Source of the DNA: Deltaproteobacteria bacterium
GTDB lineage: Bacteria; Desulfobacterota; Syntrophobacteria; B119-G9
Direction of reading: 5' to 3'
DNA length: 13,406 nt
Assembly: GCA_003646715.1 (NCBI GenBank)
Contig: QMLL01000013.1
Span: forward strand, 1 to 13,406
Made by a program: the position numbers and the translations under genes. Each line of letters begins with the position of its first letter. Position 1 is the stretch's first letter. Positions 6,901-13,296 of the stretch are shown piece by piece. The notes beneath the pieces are model-generated. The model was given only the letters and a program-made list of their open reading frames with translations, had not been told where the DNA came from and made no database searches.

Positions 6901-8013
6901 AGAAAGGTCATTGCCAAGAAAGGTGAAGAGATTACCCTTGAAATACTGGAAAAGGTATCACCTGCCACCTGGAGACAAATTTCCGTTCAGGATGAACCTG
7001 AGATGTCTCTGCATGTGGCTGAGATTGTAGATAGTTATGATCAGCAGATCAATCTTGTCCGGAGAATGTTCGAGGACAAGGTTGAAAAGGTGAAAAGAGG
7101 TGACGAGTTGCCGCCGGGAGTTATCAAGATGGTGAAAGTTTACGTGGCGGTGAAGAGGAAGCTCTCGGTTGGTGACAAAATGGCAGGCCGTCACGGGAAC
7201 AAAGGAGTTGTTTCCAGGATTCTTCCTGAGGAAGATATGCCGTTTTTTGCCGATGGAACTCCTGTGGACGTGGTGTTGAATCCCCTTGGAGTACCTTCTC
7301 GTATGAACGTCGGGCAGGTTCTGGAAACTCACCTTGGCTGGGCTGCCAAGGGCCTTGGTGAACAACTTGCGGAAATGTTGAAGCGATACAGGGAAGATGA
7401 AACGGTAGAAGAAAAGCTTAAGCGGATTTACTCTCAGCTAGAATTTGATAAATATTTTAAAGATGCTGATGAAAAAGATCTGGAAAGATGCATTGAGCAA
7501 TACAAGGAAGGTCTGCACATAGCTTCTCCCGTTTTTGACGGTGTGGAAGAAGAAGAAATCAGACGGCTTCTGAAAGAAGCAAATCTTCCTGAGAATGGCC
7601 AGGTGACGCTTTATGACGGTCGGACGGGAGAACCATTCGACCAGAAAATCACCGTGGGAATAATGTACATTATGAAACTTCACCACCTGGTTGACGACAA
7701 GATTCATGCTCGTTCCATTGGCCCCTATTCTCTCGTTACCCAGCAGCCCCTCGGAGGCAAGGCTCAGTTTGGTGGGCAGCGTCTGGGAGAGATGGAAGTC
7801 TGGGCCATGGAGGCATATGGAGCTGCGTATGCCCTGCAGGAATTTCTTACTGTGAAATCGGACGACGTTGCCGGTCGAACCCGAATGTATGAAAAAATTG
7901 TAAAGGGTGACAATACCCTTGAAGCCGGTTTGCCTGAGTCCTTTAACGTATTGATTAAGGAACTCCAGGCACTGGCGCTGGATGTCCAATTGTTGGAAGA
8001 AGAACCCAGTTAA
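3904..8013 (+). CDS. rpoB: DNA-directed RNA polymerase subunit beta
   Basis: A complete 1369-residue beta subunit (E. coli 1342). The rifampicin region is at about 514-543 (GTSQLSQFMDQTNPLSEITH...), with D523, H533 and S538 in the positions of E. coli D516, H526 and S531, so it is of the drug-sensitive type by sequence. GDKMAGRHGNKG (1090-1101) supplies the active-site lysines K1092 and K1100. The C-terminus has IGPYSLVTQQPLGGKAQFGG and GEMEVWAMEAYGAA. Lineage insertions equivalent to E. coli beta SI1 (about 250-345) and SI2 (about 940-1060) are present. Beta forms one pincer of the polymerase and the RNA/DNA hybrid channel. ATG 3904 follows AGGGAG (3893-3898). rpoC starts 33 bases downstream. 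There is no frameshift. Confidence 0.98.
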   Translation: MATALAHEYRVRRNFGKIPKIIDIPDLIKMQKESYERFLQKDVPPSEREDKGLQAVFKGVFPIRDFTGTALLEFVQYTFGDVKYDVEECLARGMTYEAPVKITVRLVVYDVDKETDTRSVRDIKEQEVYFGTIPLMSENGTFIINGTERVVVSQLHRSPGIFFDHDKGKTAKGKVLYSARIIPARGSWIDLEFDTKDILNVRIDRRRKLPVTVLLKALGYSTEDLLNYFYKSEKLYIKPDGIERPVNIEFLVGSRSPADVPHPETGDVLVKKNKKIGKATVKRMLDAGVRVISGGDEIILGRVLAHDVVDFSTGEILAECNDEITPEILEILREKGITEVEVLYLEGPDVSPSFRNTLLVDKVSNRDEAILQIYRRLRPSNPPTLEVATEFFNNLFFNPENYDLSEVGRLKINMQLGTDVPLHERTLLPSDIMLAVKKLIHLKETQGPVDDIDNLGNRRVRSVGELLENQYRIGLVRMERAIKERMSLQEVEALMPHDLINAKPVSAVVKEFFGTSQLSQFMDQTNPLSEITHKRRLSALGPGGLTRERAGFEVRDVHATHYGRICPIETPEGPNIGLIVSLATYARVNEFGFIETPYRVVKDGRVTDEVVYLSAMDEKDYPIAQANAPVDENGYFINELVSTRKAGEFVMVHRDEVRYMDVSPNQLVSVAASLIPFLENDDANRALMGSNMQRQAVPLLKTRAPLVGTGMESVVGRNGGVTIIAKRDGVVEDVDADRIVVRATGDDSEDSMVPVVDIYKLTKFKRSNQNTCLNQKPIVRRGDVVKKGQIIADGPSTEMGELALGRNVMVAFMSWGGYNFEDSILINERIVKEDIYTSIHIEEFEVVARDTKLGKEEITCDIPNIGEEALKDLDESGIVRIGAKIKPGDILVGKVTPKGETQLSPEERLLRAIFGEKAGDVKDTSLRVPPGVEGTVIDARVFSRKGVDKDARSEFIEQQEIARLEKDLRDETNIIKKGAVKKLAKLLEGKKLAQNLKEGRKVIAKKGEEITLEILEKVSPATWRQISVQDEPEMSLHVAEIVDSYDQQINLVRRMFEDKVEKVKRGDELPPGVIKMVKVYVAVKRKLSVGDKMAGRHGNKGVVSRILPEEDMPFFADGTPVDVVLNPLGVPSRMNVGQVLETHLGWAAKGLGEQLAEMLKRYREDETVEEKLKRIYSQLEFDKYFKDADEKDLERCIEQYKEGLHIASPVFDGVEEEEIRRLLKEANLPENGQVTLYDGRTGEPFDQKITVGIMYIMKLHHLVDDKIHARSIGPYSLVTQQPLGGKAQFGGQRLGEMEVWAMEAYGAAYALQEFLTVKSDDVAGRTRMYEKIVKGDNTLEAGLPESFNVLIKELQALALDVQLLEEEPS

Positions 8014-8035
8014 AAAAATCCTCTGAGGTGAGTAT

Positions 8036-8049
8036 AGGAGGAAACATTG
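8036..8049 (+). promoter_or_regulatory. Strong ribosome-binding site setting the TTG start of rpoC
   Basis: AGGAGG (8036-8041) sits 5 bases before TTG (8047-8049). The following residues KELYSLFVKPKDPLSFNAV are the expected beta' N-terminus and no nearby in-frame ATG replaces it, so TTG is the start. Confidence 0.8.
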
Positions 8050-11000
8050 AAAGAATTATACAGTCTTTTCGTAAAACCTAAAGATCCACTAAGTTTTAAC
8101 GCTGTTAAAATTGGTCTTGCTTCTCCGGAGAAGATCAGGAGCTGGTCTTACGGAGAGATCAAAAAACCGGAGACGATTAATTACCGGACTTTTAAGCCGG
8201 AGAGGGACGGGCTTTTCTGTGCCAAGATATTCGGTCCCATCAAAGATTACGAGTGTAATTGTGGAAAATACAAGAGGATGAAACACCGGGGTGTGGTGTG
8301 CGAGAAGTGTGGAGTTGAGGTTATCCAGTCGAAAGTGCGGAGAGAGCGAATGGGGCACATCGAGCTGGCAACTCCGGTGGCACACATATGGTTTTTGAAA
8401 AGTTTGCCCAGCAAGATCGGCAATCTTCTTGACATGACTCTCGATCAACTGGAGAAGGTTCTCTATTTTGATTCCTACATTGTGATTGACCCCGGTGATA
8501 CACCGCTGAGCAAGTGTGAGCTTCTGAGCGAGGAACGTTACAGGCAGTGTGTGGCTGAATACGGGGATGCTTTCAGGGCAGGTATTGGTGCGCAGGCTAT
8601 CAAAGAACTGCTGGCGAGTCTCGACCTCGAGAAGCTGTCTGCCGAGCTAAGGGAAGAAATGATTCAGACAGGCTCGGTAGCAAAACGGAAAAAGCTCGGA
8701 AAAAGACTAAAAATAATAAATGCGCTGAAGGATTCCGACAATCAACCCGAGTGGATGATCCTGGATGTTATCCCTGTTTTGCCTCCTGATCTGCGACCGC
8801 TTGTACCGCTGGATGGAGGACGTTTTGCCACCAGTGATTTGAATGATCTTTATCGCAGAGTCATTAACAGGAATAACCGCCTGAAGCGACTCCAGGAACT
8901 GAATGCGCCTGACATTATCATCAGAAACGAAAAGAGAATGCTGCAGGAAGCAGTGGATGTTCTTTTCGATAATGGTCGAAGAGGAAAGACTATCACCGGG
9001 CCGAATAAGAGACCGCTTAAATCTTTGAGCGACATGCTCAAGGGTAAACAGGGACGTTTCAGACAGAACCTGTTAGGTAAGCGCGTGGACTATTCAGGCC
9101 GAACGGTAATTGTTGTCGGTCCGGACTTGAGACTCCACCAGTGCGGACTGCCGAAGAAAATGGCGTTGGAGCTTTTCAAGCCGTTTATTTACAACAAGCT
9201 TGAAGAAAAGGGGCTGGTAACAACCATCAAGCAAGCGAAGAAGATGGTTGAAAAGGAAACTCCAGAAGTATGGGATACTCTTGATGAAGTTGTAAAAGAA
9301 TATCCGGTGTTGCTGAACAGGGCACCTACTCTGCACAGGCTGGGAATTCAGGCATTCGAGCCTATACTGATAGAAGGAAAAGCCATCCAGTTGCATCCTC
9401 TGGTTTGTACGGCTTTTAACGCGGACTTTGACGGTGACCAGATGGCGGTTCACATTCCGCTTTCCGTGGAAGCTCAGATTGAATCTCGCGTACTGGTGAT
9501 GTCCACGAATAATATTCTTAGCCCGGCTCACGGAAGCCCGATAATCGTGGCATCTCAGGATATTGTTCTCGGGATTTACTACCTTACCAGGGAGAGACCT
9601 TTTGCGAAGGGTGAAAACAAAATTTTCTCCAATCCGGAGGAAGTTCGATCTGCTTACGATTCCGGAAGTGTTGATCTTCATGCCAAAATAACTGTCAGGA
9701 TTAAGGGAGAGCGTGTTGAGACCACCGTTGGAAGAGTGCTTCTGTACGAAATAGTTCCGGATGAGATTCCCTTTGATCTTGTGAACAAGGTTATGGATAA
9801 GAAGGCTCTGGCTGGTTTAATCGACTACTGCTATAGGAAAGTTGGTGCGAAGGCAACGGTAATTCTTGCTGACCGTCTCAAGGACCTCGGTTACAAGATG
9901 GCAACTCAGTCCGGACTTTCAATTTCTGTATCAGACATGGTTATTCCTTCCAAGAAGAGTGAGATTATCGACAGGGCCATCGAAGAGGTGAAAGAAATTG
10001 AAAGGCAGTATAACGAAGGTTTGATAACTGAAGGTGAGAAGTACAACAAAGTCGTGGATATCTGGGCTAAAGCTACTGAAGAAGTTGCTGCCGAGATGAT
10101 GAAAGAGATCGGAGTTGAGAAGGTTGAAGGACCTGACGGTGAAGTTGTGGAGATGCCATCGTTTAATCCGATATTTATGATGGCTGACTCCGGTTCCAGG
10201 GGCAGCAGAGATCAGATGAGGCAGCTCGCGGGTATGCGTGGTCTTATGGCCAAGCCGTCCGGCGAGATCATTGAAACTCCTATTACAGCTAACTTCCGTG
10301 AAGGCCTTACAGTTCTTCAGTACTTTATTTCTACTCACGGCGCCCGTAAAGGTCTCGCGGACACCGCTCTTAAAACTGCGAATTCCGGTTACCTCACTCG
10401 TCGTCTCGTGGACGTGGCTCAAGATTCCATCATTACCGAGGAAGACTGCGGAACCATCGATGGTATTGAAGTAGAAGCCCTGATGGAAGCCGGTGAAATA
10501 ATTGAGCCGTTGAGTGAACGAATACTGGGTAGAACGGCTCTTGATGATATTACTGACCCGGTTACCGGCGAGGTGCTGGTAAAGAGAGATGAAGAGATAG
10601 ATGAGAAGGCTGTTGAGAAGATCGTTAATGCCGGTATCAAGAAAGTGGCCATAAGGTCTGTTCTGACCTGTCAGACGGCAAGAGGTGTGTGTGCTCAGTG
10701 TTATGGCCGCGACCTTGCCTGCGGACGAAAGGTTGATATTGGTGAAGCTATTGGAATCATTGCCGCTCAATCCATTGGTGAGCCCGGTACGCAGTTGACC
10801 ATGAGAACGTTCCATATCGGTGGTACGGCGAGCAAGGGTATCGAGCAAACGTCGATCAGTAATAACTTCCCGGGCCAGGTGAAGTTCATCAGCCTCAATT
10901 ATATTGAGAACGTTAAAGGCGAATATGTGGTGATGAATCGTAATGGTGAAATTGCGATCATCAGCGAGGAAGATGGGCGAGAGAAAGAACGTTACCCGGT

Positions 11001-12144
11001 AATTTACGGTGCTACGTTGAAGGTCAGGGATGGTGAACGGGTTGAAGCCGGAACCGTTCTGGCTACGTGGGACCCGTTCAATACCCCGATTCTTACCGAG
11101 GTCGAAGGTAAGGTTAAATTTGGAGATATTGTGGAAGGGGTAACGATGAAGGAATCTGTGGACCCCGTTACCGGTAAGGCCAGCAAGATCATCATGGATT
11201 ACAAAGGTGACATGAGGCCCAGGATATCCATCAAGGACGAGCGAGGCCGGACGATATCCATTGGTCATCGTGGTGCTGCCAGGTATTACATGCCGGTCGG
11301 TGCGATCCTTATGGTGAACGAAGGTGATTACGTTCATGCCGGTGATGTTCTGGCCAAGATACCCAGGGAAACAACTAAAACCAAGGATATTACCGGTGGT
11401 TTGCCCAGGGTAGCGGAGCTCTTCGAAGTACGCAAGCCTAAAGAGCTGGCCGTTATTTCTGAGATTGACGGTATTGTGAGCTTCGGTAAGGATACCAAAG
11501 GTAAACGTAAGGTAATTGTTACACCGGAAGTCGGTGAGCCCAAGGAATATTTAATTCCCAAGGGCAAGCACATCAGTGTTCACGAGGGCGATTTTGTTAA
11601 AGCCGGTGAACCTCTGATGGAAGGTTCGGCGAATCCGAACGACATTTTGAGGATCCGGGGAGAAAAAGAACTTGCGAAGTATCTGGTGAACGAGGTGCAG
11701 CTTGTTTATCGTTTGCAGGGTGTACGGATCAATGATAAGCACATAGAAGTTATAGTGCGACAGATGCTCCGAAGGGTCAAGATAACAGATCCCGGTGATT
11801 CTGACTTCCTGCTGGGCGAGCACGTGGAGAAACACATATTCCGAGAAGTGAACGAGAAATTGCTTGCTGAGGGCAAGAAACCTGCTGCTGCGGAAGCTCT
11901 GATACTTGGAATTACCAAGGCTTCTTTGAGCACGGAAAGTTTCATCTCTGCTGCTTCGTTCCAGGAGACAACCAAGGTGTTGACAGAAGCGGCCACGGCA
12001 GGGAAAGTCGACTATTTACGAGGGTTGAAAGAAAATGTTATAATGGGCAGATTGATTCCCGCCGGAACCGGATTAAAGATGTATCGCGAAATGATAGAGG
12101 AGAGACAAAAGCCGGAAGGTGGCGTGGAGGAATTTATCGGCTGA
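8047..12144 (+). CDS. rpoC: DNA-directed RNA polymerase subunit beta'
   Basis: A complete 1365-residue beta' subunit. The N-terminal zinc site has C70, C72, C85 and C88 (CNCGKYKRMKHRGVVCEKC), the same numbering as E. coli. The catalytic loop NADFDGD is at 458-464, with D460, D462 and D464 holding the active-site Mg2+. The second zinc site is C801, C875, C882 and C885. The bridge-helix/trigger-loop region includes GEPGTQLTMRTFHIGG (911-926). An insertion of about 180 residues follows (about 930-1112), in the place of E. coli SI3, before GGLPRVAELFE. Beta' provides the catalytic centre and clamp. It starts with TTG behind a strong ribosome site. There is no clear terminator after the stop, so some transcription may continue into rpsL. 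Confidence 0.98.
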   Translation: MKELYSLFVKPKDPLSFNAVKIGLASPEKIRSWSYGEIKKPETINYRTFKPERDGLFCAKIFGPIKDYECNCGKYKRMKHRGVVCEKCGVEVIQSKVRRERMGHIELATPVAHIWFLKSLPSKIGNLLDMTLDQLEKVLYFDSYIVIDPGDTPLSKCELLSEERYRQCVAEYGDAFRAGIGAQAIKELLASLDLEKLSAELREEMIQTGSVAKRKKLGKRLKIINALKDSDNQPEWMILDVIPVLPPDLRPLVPLDGGRFATSDLNDLYRRVINRNNRLKRLQELNAPDIIIRNEKRMLQEAVDVLFDNGRRGKTITGPNKRPLKSLSDMLKGKQGRFRQNLLGKRVDYSGRTVIVVGPDLRLHQCGLPKKMALELFKPFIYNKLEEKGLVTTIKQAKKMVEKETPEVWDTLDEVVKEYPVLLNRAPTLHRLGIQAFEPILIEGKAIQLHPLVCTAFNADFDGDQMAVHIPLSVEAQIESRVLVMSTNNILSPAHGSPIIVASQDIVLGIYYLTRERPFAKGENKIFSNPEEVRSAYDSGSVDLHAKITVRIKGERVETTVGRVLLYEIVPDEIPFDLVNKVMDKKALAGLIDYCYRKVGAKATVILADRLKDLGYKMATQSGLSISVSDMVIPSKKSEIIDRAIEEVKEIERQYNEGLITEGEKYNKVVDIWAKATEEVAAEMMKEIGVEKVEGPDGEVVEMPSFNPIFMMADSGSRGSRDQMRQLAGMRGLMAKPSGEIIETPITANFREGLTVLQYFISTHGARKGLADTALKTANSGYLTRRLVDVAQDSIITEEDCGTIDGIEVEALMEAGEIIEPLSERILGRTALDDITDPVTGEVLVKRDEEIDEKAVEKIVNAGIKKVAIRSVLTCQTARGVCAQCYGRDLACGRKVDIGEAIGIIAAQSIGEPGTQLTMRTFHIGGTASKGIEQTSISNNFPGQVKFISLNYIENVKGEYVVMNRNGEIAIISEEDGREKERYPVIYGATLKVRDGERVEAGTVLATWDPFNTPILTEVEGKVKFGDIVEGVTMKESVDPVTGKASKIIMDYKGDMRPRISIKDERGRTISIGHRGAARYYMPVGAILMVNEGDYVHAGDVLAKIPRETTKTKDITGGLPRVAELFEVRKPKELAVISEIDGIVSFGKDTKGKRKVIVTPEVGEPKEYLIPKGKHISVHEGDFVKAGEPLMEGSANPNDILRIRGEKELAKYLVNEVQLVYRLQGVRINDKHIEVIVRQMLRRVKITDPGDSDFLLGEHVEKHIFREVNEKLLAEGKKPAAAEALILGITKASLSTESFISAASFQETTKVLTEAATAGKVDYLRGLKENVIMGRLIPAGTGLKMYREMIEERQKPEGGVEEFIG

Positions 12145-12148
12145 TTTA

Positions 12149-12208
12149 TTGACACAAATTTAAACAAATGTCTTGACAAGTCCCGATTTTATGGATATTA
12201 AGTCCTGA
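12149..12208 (+). promoter_or_regulatory. Predicted sigma-70 type promoter of the rpsL (str) operon
   Basis: A perfect -35 box TTGACA (12173-12178) is separated by exactly 17 bases from TATTAA (12196-12201, 4/6 match to TATAAT), with a likely start near 12208, about 60 bases before rpsL. The A/T-rich CAAATTTAAACAAATG (12155-12170) lies directly upstream, where an UP element would bind the alpha C-terminal domain. A second TTGACA at 12149-12154 has no matching -10 box. This is the best promoter in the window, but it is predicted by eye only. Confidence 0.68.
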
Positions 12209-12217
12209 TTTCGGGAC
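12178..12217 (+). repeat. Direct and inverted half-sites overlapping the rpsL promoter
   Basis: AAGTCCCGATTT (12178-12189) recurs with one change as AAGTCCTGATTT (12200-12211), 22 bases later, about two helical turns. An inverted half-site TCGGGAC (12211-12217) is the exact complement of GTCCCGA (12180-12186) and, with GTCCTGA (12202-12208), makes an imperfect 16-base palindrome. The first copy occupies the spacer between -35 and -10; the palindrome covers the predicted start. The layout resembles operator sites, but no regulator is identified and it could instead be a read-through RNA stem. Confidence 0.6.
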
Positions 12218-12267
12218 AGTTGGCTTTTGGCCTGTTTAACATGAAAATTTGTTGAGTGGAGTTTTGA

Positions 12268-12639
12268 ATGCCCACAATTAATCAACTAGTCAGAATAGGA
12301 AGAAAGAGACAGAAGAAAAAGGGTAGTACTCCTGCTCTCCAGGGGTGCCCGCAGAAAAGGGGGGTGTGTGTGCGTGTTTACACCACAACACCTAAGAAGC
12401 CAAATTCGGCATTGCGTAAAATCGCAAGGGTTCGTTTAACAAACGGGATGGAGGTCACCGCATACATCCCTGGTGAAGGACATAATTTACAGGAACACTC
12501 CGTGGTATTGATACGGGGTGGCCGTGTGAAGGATTTGCCAGGTGTGCGGTACCACATTATTCGAGGGACACTAGACGCTTTAGGTGTACAGGATCGCAAG
12601 AAAGCGAGATCCAAGTACGGAACTAAGCGTCCTAAGTAA
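12268..12639 (+). CDS. rpsL: 30S ribosomal protein S12
   Basis: A 123-residue S12, typical length. Conserved blocks are LQGCPQKRGVCVRVYTTTPK (24-43), KKPNSALRK (43-51), GEGHNLQEHSVVLIRGG and GRVKDLPGVRYH (85-96). K43 and K88 are both lysine, the streptomycin-sensitive state, and P91 is wild type. D89 is the residue that RimO methylthiolates in E. coli. S12 lies at the decoding centre and monitors codon-anticodon pairing. ATG 12268 follows TTGAGTGGAG (12252-12261). The gene begins the str block and has its own predicted promoter; rpsG follows after 98 bases. Part of the post-stop sequence resembles the element upstream of this gene. Confidence 0.98.
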   Translation: MPTINQLVRIGRKRQKKKGSTPALQGCPQKRGVCVRVYTTTPKKPNSALRKIARVRLTNGMEVTAYIPGEGHNLQEHSVVLIRGGRVKDLPGVRYHIIRGTLDALGVQDRKKARSKYGTKRPK

Positions 12640-12737
12640 GTCCTATTCCGGGAACATTTTGTGGGCCATGGTGAGATTTTACGTAATTGCCATGGCCTAT
12701 ATTTTGCCATAAGAATGAGAGTTTGAGTGGAGAGACT
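12640..12737 (+). promoter_or_regulatory. Structured rpsL-rpsG intercistronic leader (possible S7 feedback site)
   Basis: The 98-base gap contains an 8-bp stem GGCCATGG (12664-12671)/CCATGGCC (12690-12697), extendable by up to three weaker pairs, with an 18-base loop that includes the palindrome TTACGTAA (12679-12686). In E. coli, S7 binds the rpsL-rpsG intercistronic RNA, also about 100 bases, and represses its own synthesis; position and size suggest the same role here. Only a T-poor stretch follows the stem, so it is not a terminator. The gap ends in TTGAGTGGAG (12723-12732), identical to the sequence just before rpsL. Confidence 0.5.
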
Positions 12738-13208
12738 ATGCCGCGAAGAAGAGAAGTTCCGAAAAGAGAGATTCTGCCTGATCCGAAATATCACGATAAG
12801 TTGGTAGCGAAATTTATCAACGGAATAATGAGAAAAGGCAAAAAGAGTCTTGCTGAACGGATTTTATACGGAGCTTTTGATCTGATAGAACAAAGGACGA
12901 AGCAGGATCCGCTGGAAGTATTTAAGAAAGCGGTTGAAAATGTAAAACCGGTATTAGAAGTAAGATCCAGGCGAGTGGGGGGTGCTACGTACCAGGTGCC
13001 AACCGAAGTGCGTCCGGAAAGACGGACCGCTCTATCCATAAGATGGATTGTTTCCTATGCCAAGCAGCGCCCGGAAAAAACGATGATAGAAAGGCTTGCC
13101 GGGGAACTTATTGACGCTGCCAACAACCGAGGATCGGCTATCAAGAAGAAGGAAGATACTCATCGAATGGCTGAAGCAAACAAGGCATTCGCTCATTACC
13201 GGTGGTAG
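12738..13208 (+). CDS. rpsG: 30S ribosomal protein S7
   Basis: A 156-residue S7. The start is ATG 12738 (MPRRREVPKREILPDPKY), which fits the family and has TTGAGTGGAGAG upstream; the frame is open to an earlier ATG at 12687, but the extra 17 residues are unlike S7 and come from the leader hairpin. The protein shows KFINGIMRKGKKSLAERI, the beta-hairpin VGGATYQVPTEVRPERR and the C-terminal EDTHRMAEANKAFAHYRW. S7 starts assembly of the 30S head by binding the 3' domain of 16S rRNA and lies at the E-site mRNA exit. There is no C-terminal extension of the kind seen in some E. coli strains. It is followed after 88 bases by tuf and not by fusA. Confidence 0.98.
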   Translation: MPRRREVPKREILPDPKYHDKLVAKFINGIMRKGKKSLAERILYGAFDLIEQRTKQDPLEVFKKAVENVKPVLEVRSRRVGGATYQVPTEVRPERRTALSIRWIVSYAKQRPEKTMIERLAGELIDAANNRGSAIKKKEDTHRMAEANKAFAHYRW

Positions 13209-13296
13209 ATCTGATTTAGGGGCTGTGATATAGCCGTGAGGCGGTGACCCCGTCCTTGTTTGATTATTGGACGAACCTTTACGAGGAGGAGTATAG
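13209..13296 (+). promoter_or_regulatory. rpsG-tuf leader with small hairpins and a strong ribosome site
   Basis: The 88-base gap holds GGCT/AGCC (13221-13224/13232-13235), CGTCC/GGACG (13251-13255/13269-13273) and the full Shine-Dalgarno AGGAGGA (13284-13290), 6 bases before the tuf ATG. CTGATTTAGGG (13211-13221) resembles the repeated element near the rpsL promoter. No fusA remnant can be read in it, and I see no convincing promoter. Confidence 0.5.

Noticed and set aside
9931..11337. Long minus-strand open frame of 468 codons inside rpoC
   Set aside because: It lies wholly antisense to conserved beta' sequence, shows no recognisable domain or ribosome site, and long antisense frames arise easily opposite biased codons.
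12149..12177. Second TTGACA before rpsL as an extra promoter
   Set aside because: No -10-like hexamer lies 15-19 bases downstream; it is more likely chance or part of the A/T-rich upstream region.
12145..12267. Terminator after rpoC from the GTCCCGA/TCGGGAC pair
   Set aside because: The loop is 24 bases and no T tract follows, and the pair overlaps a good promoter, so a terminator is not supported.
12687..12737. Upstream ATG extension of rpsG
   Set aside because: The 17 extra residues come from the leader hairpin and do not match S7; ATG 12738 has a good ribosome site.
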